64,000 bases of DNA from Prorocentrum cordatum (GCA_963575745.1 CAUYUJ010021698.1:70992-134991); one strand, 5' to 3'. Positions 40,395 to 51,608 are shown, counted from the stretch's first letter. Numbers and translations are program-made. The notes: generated from the sequence alone by a model not told the origin.

Positions 40395-41362
40395 TCCTTG
40401 TCCGCCTCCGCCTGCTCATCCTCCTCCGCCTCCCCCTCCTCTTCCACGTCCTCCTCCGCTTCCGCCTCCGCCTCTTCCTCCTCGTCCTCCTCCGCCTCCT
40501 CCTCCCCCTCATCCTTCGCCTCCGCCTCCGCCTCCTCCCCCTCCTTCCCCCCTCCTCCCTCCCCCCTCCTCCTCCTCCTCCTCCTCCTCCTCCTCCTCCT
40601 CCTCTTCCCTCCTCTCCCTCCTCCTCCTCCTACTCCTCCTCCTCCTCCGCGTTCTACCTCCCCCCTCCTCCTCCTCTCCTATCCTCCCCTCCTCCCTCCT
40701 CCTCCTCCCCTCCTCCTCCCCTCCTCCCCTCCTCCTCCTCCTCCCTCCTCCCCTCCTCCTCCTCCTCCTCCTCCTCCTCCTCCTCCTCCTCCTCTTCCTC
40801 CTCCTCCTCCTCCTCCCTCCTCCTCCTCCTCCTCCTCCTCCTCTCCTCCTCCTCCTCTTCCTCTCCTCTTCCTCCTCCTCCTCCTCATCCTCCTCCTCCT
40901 TCTCCTCCTCCTCCTCCTCCTCCTCCTCCTCCGCCTCCTCCTCCTCCTCCCTCCCCCCCCTCCTCCTCCTCCTCCGCCTCTGCCTCCGCCTCTGCCTCCT
41001 CTTTTCTTGTTCTCTCATCCTCGTCGTCGTCGTCCCTCCCTCATCCTCGTCGTCGTCGTCGTCCTCCTCCTCCTCCTCCTCCTCCTCCTTCTCCTCCTCC
41101 TCCTCTTCCTCTTCCTCCTCCTCCCCATCCTCCTCTTCCTCCTCCTCCCTCCCCCCTCCTCCTCCTCCGCCTCTGCCTCCGCCTCTGCCTCCTTTCCTCC
41201 TCCTTTTCCTTTCCCTCCTTTCCTCCTTGTTCTCTCATTTTTATCCTCCTTCTCCTCCTCCTTTTCCTCCTCATCCCCATCCTTCTCCTCCTCCTCCTTC
41301 TCCTCCTCATCGTCGTCCTCCTCTTCCGCCTCCTCCTCCTCCTCCTCCTCCTCCTCCTCCTC

Positions 41363-41393
<31 letters not shown>

Positions 41394-41405
41394 TCCTCTT
41401 GTAGG
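40395..41405 (+). repeat. Kilobase (TCC)n tract
   Basis: About 1 kb of TCC with GCCTCC, TTCC and GTCGTC variants. CTCCGCCTCTGCCTCCGCCT occurs twice (about 40975 and 41163), suggesting an internal duplication of about 190 bases. Confidence 0.95.
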
Positions 41406-41853
41406 CGGGCCAGCTCAGCCTCGCCCTCCACGTCGTTCGGCGGGCGCGGCGCGGAGCGCTCCGATCTATCATACTTCGGTTGCCTTCCTAGCCTTAGTTG
41501 GATGCAACGCTAGTTCTGCGGCGTAAGGCGGGGGGAAGGGGAGGAGGGGGAGGAGGAAAAGGAGGAAGAGGAAGAGGAGGAGGAGGCATGGAATGGGGGA
41601 GGGGGCGGAGGAAGGCTTTCCGAGCCCCAAATAGCCCCAAATCATCAAGCACCTCAGTCATCGATCGTCAGAAATTCCGCTCTGCCCCTCCCCTTCAAAA
41701 TGATGTGTCAGAGAAATCCTTCGCCTCGCCATGACCGCCGCGAGCTTGTTCAGTTTGGTCTGTTTGAAGGACCACTGCACTTCGGCGTCTCGTTGTCGAC
41801 GCGGCAGTTGCCGCTTGTGTTTTGTTTGGGGAGTCGGTGCTCCTTCCTTCGAC
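41406..41853. other. Spacer, GGA-rich in part
   Basis: AGGAGGGGGAGGAGGAAAAG at 41540-41610; otherwise no structure recognised. Confidence 0.4.
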
Positions 41854-42066
41854 GATGGCCTCCCCCGTGTGCCCCCTCCCCTCCCTGCTGGAGGTGCTCG
41901 AGCAGGACTACCTCGAGGAGGAGGACCCCGAGCCCACGCTCTCGCTGCGCGACAATGGGACCTCCGCCCGCGCGCGCGGCGCTTGCCGGCCGCCGCTGCC
42001 GCCACATGGGTCGAACCCGCGGGATAGCAAGCTGGCCTGGAATGTGGATAGGGCCGGACCGAGGTA
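41854..42066 (+). CDS. Possible first exon of an unidentified gene
   Basis: ATG at 41854 in a good context (CGACGATGG) opens MASPVCPLPSLLEVLEQDYL followed by EEEDPEPTLSLRDNGTSARA. The first 35 codons have protein-like, acidic amphipathic character and no repeat bias. The frame ends at TAG 42064-42066 after a Pro/Arg-rich tail, so only the first part may be exon. No family recognised and no downstream exon identified. Confidence 0.25.
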
Positions 42067-42889
42067 GAAGGTCGATGTCCGCTTGGGGAGGGTGCCCTCG
42101 TGTTCTCCGATGTTGTCGGATGCACGTGTGCATCCTGGGGAGGGTACCATTGGATGTTCTGTTTGGTTTGGCCGACCCAGGACCTAAAAACCGGGAACAT
42201 GGCTGCCCACCGAATCGGCTCAGCAATTTCATCGGAAACGGGAATCCGGGAACCCAGCCGCTTACCGACACCGGCCCGACACATTGACCCGATACATTTG
42301 GCCCAATTTGTTCACATTCGATTGGGGCCCGCCAGTGCAGACATAGATTGGATAACATCAGATCTTTGGGGAGGGGGATGTGATAATGGGGGAATTGGGA
42401 GGAAGGGCCTCCTCCCTTCAACGGTCCTTTTCAGCCCCGCTGCGTCGGATAATATTCTGCGGTCGCGAATCACGGATTCTCACGTGCACGGTAAACGACC
42501 GGGTAATTTGATTGAGACAGCCGCCCGGTTGGTCGTTCTCGAAAGATGCAGGCGTATTTTGAACAGAGGAAGGGCACGCGCGAGGACTACGATGTCGCTG
42601 CCATGGCGACGAGGAGGGACCCCGAAAGCCAAGAATTGAAGAAGACGAGGGCGAGGAGGAGTGAGCGGGAGGAAGCATGCGAAGACCTGGACCTCGAAGG
42701 CCTCCGATGACTTGCGACCACCTCCGAAACCCATAGGAACACCTGCACGACCAGACAGCCATGAAAAAATGCCGCGCCTCCGACAAGGAAGGCCCCCGAA
42801 GGCCTCGGGAACAACGCAGACGAGGGCGATGAGGACTGGGCTCGGGGGTATAACAAATGACACCAGAGGAAGAGCCAATCAGTGGATGG
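42067..42889. other. Spacer; no gene recognised
   Basis: Mixed sequence. No conserved motif or strong repeat noticed. Confidence 0.35.
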
Positions 42890-43330
42890 TTTGATGAGAT
42901 CGATGGGCAGATCGATTGAGTGAGATGAACAGTGAGATCGATCATGAGATCGATAATGAATCGTGGGATCGATAAACAGATCGATATGAGGAGATCGACC
43001 CGGAACCAGACAGTCGTCGCCTGACTATGTCTCTACTCCTCTTGAGCATTTCGTCCCTCTTGTGACTAGTTCTGATTTGTTTGAATATTGTTTTGTCCTC
43101 TGTTCCATTATTTCCCACCATTTTCTATAATTTTGGATTCTTTGTTCCCCAATCAATGCTTGCACTCAAGGGGTACTAGCGGAAATTCAAAGATTCAGCG
43201 AAATGGTCACGCCGATTCTGGTGGTCGGCTGGGTTCCCAGTTCTGGGTTCCCGGGTTCCTGGTTATTGGTTCCCGGCCGATTTCGGTGGGTTCCGAGTTC
43301 CCGGGTTCCCGGGTTCCCGGTCGATCTCTT
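42890..43330 (+). repeat. GATCGAT cluster and GGGTTCCCG tandem repeat
   Basis: Ten GATCGAT/GATCGA(C/T) boxes between 42896 and 43000. About nine units of (G)GGTTCCCG(G) lie at 43228-43322 with TCCTGG and CGATTTCGGT variants. Confidence 0.8.
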
Positions 43331-43409
43331 TAGTTATCGATTTTTCAATCGATCCCATTACAAGCCATCCATTGATTGGTTGATTGGGGTTTTCTTCTGT
43401 ACAATATTT

Positions 43410-43451
43410 GTCTCCCAAAGTCGGGCTGCAGGAGGACGATGCCCGACCCAA
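43410..43451 (+). mobile_element. hAT-like MITE R1, 3' fragment
   Basis: GTCTCCCAAAGTCGGGCTGC AGGAGGACGATGCCCGACCCAA resembles the right 45 bases of 53801-53968 (CGCCCAAAATCCGCCTGCAG..GCCCGACCTAA). The left end was not found. Confidence 0.4.
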
Positions 43452-43554
43452 CCCCCGTGACGAGGAGCCTCCCGGAGGCCCCTGGCAGAAGAAGCCCCCA
43501 GAGCGCCAGGCAGGCCACCGAGGCCGAGGCCCAGGGCCGCTGCGATCCCGCGAC

Positions 43555-44045
43555 GGGGTCGTCGTCGTCGTCGTCGTCGGCGCCGTCGTCGTCGTCGGCG
43601 CCGTCGTCGTCGTCGTCGTCGACCGTGCGGTGCCGTCGATCGTCGATCGTCGGGCTCTGCCGTCGTCGTCTATCGTCGGCGCCGTCGTCGTCTATCGTCG
43701 GGCGCCGTCGTCGTTGCCGTCGCCGTCGTCGTCTATCGTCGGGCGTCGGCGTCGTCGCCGTCGTCGCAGGATGACGATGTACGCGGGCATGCTCGACGCC
43801 ATGAGCCTGTCGCGGGACGGCCGCAGCAGGAGCAGAGGTCCGCCGTGCGCGCGGACTCTCGCGGGCTTCCGCTTGCAGCAAAAGTCGACGACGAGGGCGG
43901 CGAAGGCGACGACGACGACGACGACGCCACGACGACGACGTCGACGAATCCGACGACGGCGACGACCACGACGACGACAGTGACGGCGACGACGACGACG
44001 ACGATGACGACGACGGCGACGACGACGAAAGCGACGGCGACGACG
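43555..44045 (+). repeat. (GTC)n then (GAC)n triplet repeats
   Basis: GTCGTCGTC at 43558-43770 and GACGACGAC at 43880-44045. Between them (43771-43870) an AG|G acceptor precedes MTMYAGMLDAMSLSRDGRSR, a short protein-like frame that I cannot assign. Confidence 0.88.
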
Positions 44046-44953
44046 ACCACCTCTCCAATGAACAAACAAATAAACATAACATTTTGAAGCCCCCTTTGGA
44101 TCTGCGCTGGAGCTCCCTGGCGGCACGCAGGGGGGCTCGGCGCAGATCCGAAGCCAGCACAGACCTCAACAATGTTTCTGCGACGGTTGCGAACCCTAAT
44201 GTCAGCTTGTGTTAAAAAATTGATCCTCTCCCCCCTTCAGGGCTGATGAATAGACCCCGCGGGGCGCGGAACTGATGTTTTGATCACACGCGCGCCGGGT
44301 TCTCGGCGTGCCACCGAGCCGCGGATGAGGACAGACGGCCGGGACGACGCGCCGCTTCCGAGCTGGAGCACGCCGCACAGTGCAGCACCATATTGTTTCA
44401 TCGCGCGCCTGGCTTGGTCCAGTCGGCGCTGGAGTGTCCGATGCAGATATCCTTCGAGTGTTGAACCCCAGCGGGCGTCTCAGAAATCGGGCCTGCTGGG
44501 GTTGCCCAAGAATCCGAGGATCGAGGTCTTGAGGGGATGCTGGCCCGTTGTGTTGTGATGGGGCATTCCAGCTGGCTCCCAGGCGGCCAGTTTTGCCGAC
44601 ACGCTTGGCCTCCCGACGTCTCGGGGCTGTCATCAGAAACGGCCCGCGGCATTCGCCACTCGTCCGGGGAGCATTTCGCACCAGGTCTTGTTTATTAAAG
44701 GACCCGCCGTGGTCTCCCAGAGGCTGCGCAGAGCTGGTCCCAACGAAAAAGAAAGGAACGAAACAGGAACGGCCCGCGGTGGAGCAACATCTGTCTCGGG
44801 GAAGAGGCGGGTCGAGGCCCAGGGGCCCTTCGACCGCGCGCTGGAGAGAGCGAAGCGCTGGGCGTATGGGAAGGCCGGCCGCTGTCCAGCCTGGGTGGCC
44901 GAGGGGGTGGGGCGGGGTCCATCTGGGAGGCCACGTGCGAGCCCTGCCCCCCC

Positions 44954-44956
<3 letters not shown>
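44046..44956. other. Spacer with an R7-like palindrome; no gene named
   Basis: TTGGATCTGCGCTGGAGCTC and GCGCAGATCCGAA (44097-44152) form an inverted repeat resembling R7. Frames on both strands at 44280-44700 are open but unassigned. Confidence 0.4.

Positions 44957-45025
<69 letters not shown>
44957..45025 (+). repeat. (CA)n microsatellite
   Basis: About 34 uninterrupted CA units. Confidence 0.98.
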
Positions 45026-45028
<3 letters not shown>

Positions 45029-45110
45029 TTTCTGAGTGGGGAGGTGGGGTTCACTCCGCTCGGGAGGCCCCGGACAAAGTGAACCCCACCTCCCCCCCCT
45101 TGAGAAATCG
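45026..45110. repeat. Hairpin, ~30-base arms
   Basis: CGATTTCTGAGTGGGGAGGT GGGGTTCACT and AGTGAACCCCACCTCCCCCC..GAGAAATCG are inverted copies separated by about 23 bases. Confidence 0.8.
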
Positions 45111-45130
45111 TTTGGAGGTTGCCAGACCTC

Positions 45131-45345
45131 CTACACTGACACGTCGATAAGCGAACTGGCCGTTTTCGGTTCGCGAGAGGGCGTCGCCGCCGTCATTTTG
45201 CGGGTCAAGGTCTGTCGGTTTCGGTCCTAGGCTTAAGTCGGGCCTGTCCTTCTACAGGAGGCATCATCAACCATGGACAACAAATCGTCAAATCGTCCCA
45301 TTTGGGGGTATGTTTTCTGGTATTCGTTATTTGTCGTCCGAACTC
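45131..45345 (+). mobile_element. R14 copy 2 followed by a truncated hAT-like MITE R1
   Basis: CTGACACGTCGATAAGCGAA and GAGAGGGCGTCGCC (45131-45200) match 22318-22400. From 45233 TTAAGTCGGGCCTGTCCTTC TACAGGAGG is a MITE left end, preceded by TCCTAGGC. The element continues to TTTGTCGTCCGAA near 45340 and then loses similarity; the right end and second target copy are missing. Confidence 0.65.
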
Positions 45346-45957
45346 GTGGGTCCGTCGGTGCCGTCGGCGGCCCCCTCGCGCACGCGCGCGCGCGAGGCGA
45401 CCACAGCCGAGAGGCGCACAGCCGCCCCGAGTCGCAGTCGCAGAGCCGCCCCGAGAGGGAGCAGGCGCAGAGCCGCCCGAGCCGCCCCGAGGCGAGCCAG
45501 GACCAGGAGGCGCGCGCATTCCCCGCGGGAGTCTCGGGGGAGGAACACGTCAACGGCACCGCAATGGGTACTTACTAACGGGTACTTTGAATTGTTGCCG
45601 AAAGTTGCCACTTTAGGGCCTTTTTCTTGCATTGCAGCTTTGCCCACATCGGGAAGGGTTGGGTTCGCTGGGTCACTGGCCAAAGTACCCGTTAGTAGAG
45701 TCCCCGTTTGAGGGGCGCTGAACACGGGAGGATGCAGGGGGCGGAAAAGAGGGGGGTGATGACTAGGGGGAGGTGGATATCATGGCGGGGGTCATGATAT
45801 TTCCCCCGATCTCATGGCGCCTCGTCTTATTCCATTACGTTCCTGGCCCCCCCGCTGGGCCGCGCACATGCCGCCGGTCATGATTTGCACCCACCCCCCT
45901 CTTGGACACCCCCCTCTTGGCCGCTCCCGAGGATGGGGAGGATGGGGAGGAGAAGGG

Positions 45958-46121
45958 GCCCTGAGATCCTGGTGCTCGCAGCGGGCGTTTTCGCTCCATG
46001 CCGGGCCCCGGGACCCTCACAGATCGATCCGGCTCGAAAAATGGCGCAGAAGGATGCGGTCCGGGGCTGCAGGCGTGATTTTTTGCGATGTTACATGTTT
46101 TGCAACATCGGATCTCAGGGG
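45958..46121. mobile_element. Foldback element R6, copy 2 (164 bp)
   Basis: CCCTGAGATCCTGGTGCTCG CAGCGGGCGTTTTCGC at the left and TGCAACATCGGATCTCAGGG G at the right. It shares GGGACCCTCACAGATCGATC and GCGCAGAAGGATGCGGTCCG with the other copies. Both flanks are GGGGAGGAGAAG-like. Confidence 0.8.
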
Positions 46122-46129
46122 AGGAGTGG

Positions 46130-46770
46130 GAGGAGAAGGAGGGCCTCCCCTGTCCTCCCTTCTTTCCCGCCCCGAGACGAGCCAGGACCCGGAGGAGCGC
46201 ACCCCGCGGAGTCGCTCAAGGGAGGAAGAAGCCACCCAGACCCCGACATTCGATGGGCGTTTCCCAACCAACCCTATGGGCGTTTACGAAACACTCCCGC
46301 CCTGTTCGCTTCCTTCCTGGGGCGCGTTTCCTAGACGGCTTCGTTCGTCGGGGTGCTTCTCATGGGGGGTCGCGCACCCCGCGGGGTCGCAAGGGAGGAA
46401 CAAAAAAAAAAAAAAAGACCCCGACGATTGGCGTTTCCTACCCAGGCCTCCTCGAGTCGTGACAAAAATGACGGCGGGAGGTGTTTCGCGCTGTGTTTGA
46501 GCCTCTGGGAGCCCTCACTGCGGGCCTCGGGGCCGTGAAAACACGATTCAGGATGAAAAACCGATCCCAGGGAATGGGTCTAGCCCTTTGGGGGTCGACG
46601 TCATGATAAAAAAAAAAAAAAAAAAAAAAAAAAATGACGTCGGGGGTCTGGGTAAACGGCCATGGGCGTTTGCTAAACAGCCCCGCCCTGTTCGCTGCCT
46701 TCCTTGAGCGCGTTCAAGAAACAGCCTCGCATGTCGGAGAGCTCCTTATGGGGTTGGACGTTCTGCCATC
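46130..46770 (+). repeat. Duplicated ~95-bp block and poly(A) runs
   Basis: ATGGGCGTTTACGAAACACT CCCGCCCTGTTCGCTTCC (46274 on) recurs as ATGGGCGTTTGCTAAACAGC CCCGCCCTGTTCGCTGCC (46663 on). Poly(A) runs lie at 46402-46415 and 46607-46633. Confidence 0.72.
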
Positions 46771-47349
46771 GAGACTCGCAGAGCAAGCTGCCTGGCTGCT
46801 GCTCCTCCGCATAGCATGCCCCTCCAGCGCCTCCTCCTCGCCGCGCCAATCTGGGGAGGAGGGGGGAGGGCGGAGTCCCCCCTCCATCTCCGCCTCCTTC
46901 CTCCCCTCCCATTCCCCTCCCTTTCCCCCGGGTGGAGTAGGGTGCGAGGAAGCAGGGCCGAACAACTTTTGGGTTCCATAACGCCAGCGCCCTCATATCA
47001 TCCGTCCGCCTTCTCGTCGTCGACGCTTTCCTCGTCGTCTTCGCTGCGTTTGGGCCGCCATCGCCGCCGCCCGTGGGAGGGCTCTGATCCCGGTTCCTCG
47101 CACAGGCCGGCACCTGCGTGGTGCTTCGCCACTCGTCCTCTCCCCCCCCCTCCCTCCCCTCCCCTCCCTCCCGCCCTCCCTCCTCCCGCCCGCGCGCGCG
47201 AGGAGCAGGACACGCCCTGACCTCCCACGAGGCTCCGCGCGCGCGGCGGCCCGCGGCGCGCAGCGCCCGCGGGCCTCGGGATTCCTCTGTTCGGGATGGT
47301 GGCCGTGTTTGTCGGGGCGCTCCCGTCGCCCGGGCCGGGCGCGTCCCGG

Positions 47350-47684
47350 GACCTGGAGGTATCTCCTGGCGTTATGACCTTTTCGCAACGGGGGCTTTCG
47401 CCTGATTCCAGGCCCCGGGGCCCTCACAGAATTATCCGGCTCGAAAAATGACGCAGAAAGATGCGGTCCGGGGTTCTGGGTGCGATTTTTCACGACGTCA
47501 CGCCGGGGTCTCTTCCTCCTCCCTCGCGCACAGCGGCCCAATTTGCATCTTGTGCGTCCCCATAATGCCCGTTCGCCGGAGCAGTCACCGTGTGCCCAGC
47601 CGCCGACACAAAAAAACATTATTTTTACGATATCGCAATTGTTCTGCAACGTCGGATCTCATGGGAAACCCATGAGATCCGACG
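47350..47684. mobile_element. R6 copy 3 ending in a perfect 16-bp hairpin
   Basis: It shares CGCAACGGGGGCTTTCGCCT, GGGGCCCTCACAGAATTATC and CGCAGAAAGATGCGGTCCGG with 45958-46121. It ends CGTCGGATCTCATGGG AAA CCCATGAGATCCGACG (47650-47684), a perfect stem with a 3-base loop. Confidence 0.78.
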
Positions 47685-47984
47685 AGGCGTGGCGCTTGAA
47701 TCGCGCGCACGCTCCACCTGTGGGGACCCAGGCCCCCCCTCGAGCCATGAAAAAATCACGGCGGGAGGTGTCTTTGTTCTGTTCCGCAATGTTCGGCCCT
47801 TGCAGGGGGGCCTTCCCGGGCCTCGAGACCGCGAACACAAACGGCTCGGGATGAAAACCAGTCCTGGGGATGTGGTCGGGACCTCTGGGGGTCCAGCGAA
47901 GCGAAGCGCCGAGGTTGCGCGCGCTCCGTTGGGTCGGGGCTCCACAGACGGAGGTCCATGCAAACGGGGGCCAGCCAGGGCGCC

Positions 47985-48120
47985 AGATCTTGCTGGATCC
48001 TGCACGGCCAGGGGCGCACTGACCCGGGCTTGGGTGCAGGATCCTGCAGGGTCTCGCAGGATCCTGCAAGGCCCGACTGACCCGGGCTTGGACTGACCCT
48101 GGTCAGTAGATCCTCGATGG
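47985..48120 (+). repeat. GGATCCTGCA / GACCCGGGCTTGG short tandem repeats
   Basis: GGATCCTGCA occurs four times and CTGACCCGGGCTTGG twice within 120 bases. Confidence 0.75.
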
Positions 48121-48539
48121 GCCCCCCAGCGCCATCAGAAGCGGACACAACCATACGGAGCTGGAACAAGGAGAAGTCCGTCGCTGAGCGTTCTGGAACG
48201 CTTTCAGAGCGTCCGGGAACGCTCTGGGAAGGCCGCGACGCCCGATGCAGCCTCCAGAGCTAATTACGGGATCTCAGAGATTCTCGATTGATCATCACCC
48301 GGATTTATCCTTTTCTTGGCTTCGTCTTACCCAGGACTGGAAACGGCACTGGGGGGGAGCGTTCGGGATCTGTATAGGGCCCCGGTCGGGAAAAGGCCAA
48401 GCATCGCATGTTTGGGGATTGGGGCCCAGCCTCCTTTGCCCCATCCACTCCCCGCTACTCCATTCTCGGAGGGCTCTCCCCTCCCCTCCCCTGCCGCGGA
48501 GCGCCAGCCTGTTAGAAACGCGCCCACGTCCCATTCCAC

Positions 48540-48935
48540 ATTATGTTATTTCCTGTTCCTCCTCCTTTCGCCGTCAACTCTTTTTTGTTTTTTCTCTCTC
48601 TCTCTCTCTCTCTCTTTTCTCTTTCCAACTCCTTCTCTCTCTCTCTTTCTCTTTCTCTTCCTCTCCGCTGTTGCCTTCCTCCTGCTCCTAAGACTTCCCA
48701 CCCTTTCTCCTCCTTCTCCACACTTCCAGCCTCTATCTCTCCCGCCACTCCCACCCGTCCCCCCTCTCCCCCATACTCTTCTTTCCCCGCCCGCTTTACT
48801 AGCCCTCCACCTACTTACCCCTGCTCATATTTCTCCTCTACCTTCTCCTCATGTTCTTCATTCCTCTCATTCAACTCTCCCTGTTCCACCCACTTCTCCT
48901 CCGTTCACTTCCCTCCTTTACCGCTGCCATTCTGC
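48540..48935 (+). repeat. Pyrimidine-rich (TCTC)n tract
   Basis: CTCTCTCT runs and CCTTCTCC. It may be the branch and polypyrimidine zone before the ORF at 48965. Confidence 0.75.
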
Positions 48936-48964
48936 TCCAGCGGGTGATCGGAGGCTGTGGCTGA

Positions 48965-49500
48965 GGCTGTGATGAGGAGTTTGCTCAGTTAGTCGGCGAT
49001 ACATATCGCTACGGACAGGCTAGTAAGATTGTTGATAACCATGCTAAACTTGCACTGTCTGGCCACCCGAGCGCCGATACAGATTTCCTCATGGCGTTAG
49101 ATTTAGCGCAGACTCGAGCTGCGGCGTTTGTCCGTGTTGCCTGTGCCACCCTGCCCCTCTTTAAGAATGGTCTGAGGTGGGCTCGTGGAGCGCTCAGGTC
49201 GAGGAGTCAGTCTCGTAGAAGGGTGAACTGGCATCAATGGTGCAGGACAGAGCTTGGCCTGCAGTGCGTGCATTGTTTGATTGTGTGTGAGTCCGAGCAC
49301 CGTCCACAAGACGGGTGCCAAGGCACTCCACCATACATTCGCCGATTGGTCGAAGATCCGAAAGACCATTCCCTCGTCGCCGTGTCGGGCCAGGCTCTTG
49401 AAAAGGCCACGGGGGCCCTTGATGGCCCTGTCGGGTCCGAGGGTGCGACGAAGATAACTGAGCAACAGTTCCTCTGTCTCAAATACGGTGGGTGGACTTA
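48965..49500 (+). CDS. Unidentified partial ORF, retroelement-like character
   Basis: One frame is open from just after TGA 48962-48964 to TAG 49498-49500, about 178 codons. It starts GCDEEFAQLVGDTYRYGQAS followed by KIVDNHAKLALSGHPSADTD. The first 35 codons have no ATG, so this looks like an internal or last exon; AG dinucleotides occur just before. Composition is normal protein, rich in helices (LDLAQTRAAAFVRVACATLP). Two Cys pairs occur (CVHC near codon 100; FLCLKYGGWT at the end). Cys-rich, RT-linked polyproteins are frequent in dinoflagellates and this style resembles them, but no diagnostic motif (YxDD, CCHC, DDE) is present. I cannot name it. Confidence 0.4.
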
Positions 49501-49599
49501 GGGGAGAACCGTGAAACTCGGTACCTCTTGTATGAAGCCGACCAAGAGAGGGGCTGAAGTTTTGAGCAATTTCCACCGTGGGTTAGGGCCGAACCCCAC

Positions 49600-50270
49600 C
49601 TTCAGGCATCGTCAAAGGCCATGTAGGAATCATCAGGGACCCTCCAGGAAGCCTCAAGACTGAGGACACCAAAGGAAGCCTTCAGGATCCTTGAGGCGTT
49701 CACAGGACCCCCCGGAATCATCCAGGAAATTGCAAAAAGCTTGTTTATACATTCTGAGAAACCTTGCGGAATCCCCCAACATCTTCCAGCTTCCTATGGG
49801 ATCTTCTGGATTCCTCCAGGAATCCCCATGAATCTTCAGGAAGCTGTTCAGGACTCCTCAGGCATCTTCAGGAATCGTGAGCAAGCCTTAAGCAGTCCCT
49901 CAGGAATGTAGCAAGAGTTCTGAGAAATCCGATCGGATTCTCCCAGAATGCTTTGAAATCTCAAAGAATCCATGGGGAATATTGAGGAGCCCTTCGGCAT
50001 CCTCACGGAATCTCCAGGAATCCATCAGGAATCCTTAGAATCATCCATGAGTTCTTGAAGGACTTCTTGGGGGTCCCTCCCGAATCCTGAACAATGTGTG
50101 AGGACTCCTCAGTGGCCCTTGAGATATCATTTAAGACTCCTTCTGGAATTCCTCAAGAATTGCTTTTAGCGTTTTGTTCCGGAATCCTTCAGGAACCCGG
50201 AGGAATCCCGAGGAATCCTCGGGAATCTGTCACGGACCTCGGGAGGAACCCTCAGGGACCCATGACGAAG
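49600..50270 (+). repeat. 11-12 bp minisatellite (CTTCAGGAATC type)
   Basis: More than 40 degenerate copies of (A/C)(T/C)C(T/C)TCAGGAATC and its variants, with no frame preserved. Confidence 0.82.
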
Positions 50271-50429
50271 CCGAGGACGCGCGCAGAAGGCTTTTTTTCT
50301 TCAGGAGACGCTTAACAACAACGCTTGGGAACGTAAGTGAGGTTTGTTGGGATCTAAGCGGTTTCAGTATTAGTCTCGTCAGGATATGACCCAGCGCGTT
50401 GGGATCTAATTTGTCCCGTTGGGATCCGA

Positions 50430-50545
50430 CCCGTGTCTCGCCTCTCGGGGCCTGTGGCGCCGCGCCTGGCGCGCTCCGCGCGTCAGGCAAGAGATACGCA
50501 CCGCCGACCCAAGAGATCCGCGCGGACCTCCGAAAGTTCGTTACC
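50430..50545. mobile_element. Element R7, partial copy
   Basis: CTGGCGCGCTCCGCGCGTCA and AGAGATCCGCGCGGACCTCC GAAAGTTCG match the core and right arm of 17409-17628. The left arm is absent. Confidence 0.6.
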
Positions 50546-51357
50546 TCTCTACTTGGAGGGACACGGCCTAGGGGGGTCCAAGCCTCAGTCGGGAGAGCGC
50601 TCTGGCAGGAAGGGACTGCACGGATCCGTAGCCGCCTGGGCTCATCAAGGAGCTGCCAGCACAGCAGGGTTTGGTGAAGGGTCCCTCCTCCCCACCTGGC
50701 AGGACTGGCTGCTTCGACGCAGTGCCAACGTGAAAAGTCATCGTCGCCGTCCTGGTCTGGGGGCTTACGCTTATGTTTTCCTGTGTGTTCCTTATGAATG
50801 GTTTTCGCCATTTTCGGGTCTCTCGGAGATCTTCCCTGGGCCCCGCGACCGTGAACACAATCAACTGGGATGAAAAGTTGGTCGCGGAAGAAGCCTTGGA
50901 GTCCAGGTTCCGTTTTCTCCCAGACCCGTCTCTGTCGTGGCAGCAAGCAGTATGCAGTCTCCCCCCTGACATCAAGAGCACCACCACCACCCGCAAGGGA
51001 ACAGCGTGTATTCTGGACGCGCCCAGGCGTGCTGGGTGACTGATGCCCGCCTGAATTCGCGAGGCCTCCTTGTCCGCAAGCGTCGGGGAAACTGAAGACT
51101 CGAGTACGCGGGAACTCGGCTTTGCGGACGTTTTTTTTTTTGTTTACGAGCGCGTCCTGGATTTTGACGGTCCAGTTCCCGTGGGATGCTTGCAGCGGCA
51201 GTTCGCGTCACATTTCACGCTGGGCCTCGTCATTTTCACGGTGGCCCCGTCGGGCCAATCCGAGCCCCCCGAACCCGAGCCTCACGTCTCCCCGAGAGCG
51301 GCACTCCCTGCTGGCCGGGATGGCTTACAGGGCCTTTTCCGGCCACGCGCCTGTGCC
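50546..51357. other. Spacer; no gene recognised
   Basis: Includes CTGGGCCCCGCGACCGTGAA CACAATCAACTGGGATGAAA (50838 on), shared loosely with 47820, 46530 and 63360, so another dispersed repeat is present. Confidence 0.4.
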
Positions 51358-51505
51358 GCCCCTCCTCCTCCTCCTCCTCCTCCTCCTCCTCCACCTCCTA
51401 ATCCTCCTAATCCTCCTAATCCTCCTAATCCTCCTAATCCTCTAGTCCTCCTCATCCTAATCCTCCTAATCCTCCTAATCCTCCTAATCCTCCTCCTCCT
51501 CCTGA
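51358..51505 (+). repeat. (TCC)n then (CCTCCTAAT)n repeat
   Basis: (TCC)n to 51392, then about ten units of CCTCCTAAT. Confidence 0.93.
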
Positions 51506-51608
51506 CTGCACGTGCGCCCGAAGCCGCTCGCGTGATGTGATCTTGGATCGCCGTGATGCCTTTGGTCCTGTCGGATGTTTTCCGTGGAAGGAGGGGCGGG
51601 TCGATCTG

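Noticed and set aside
44202-45026. 274-codon minus-strand frame
   Set aside because: Its N-terminal part is (GT)n translated as Cys-Val. The remaining part has open frames on both strands and no recognisable motif.
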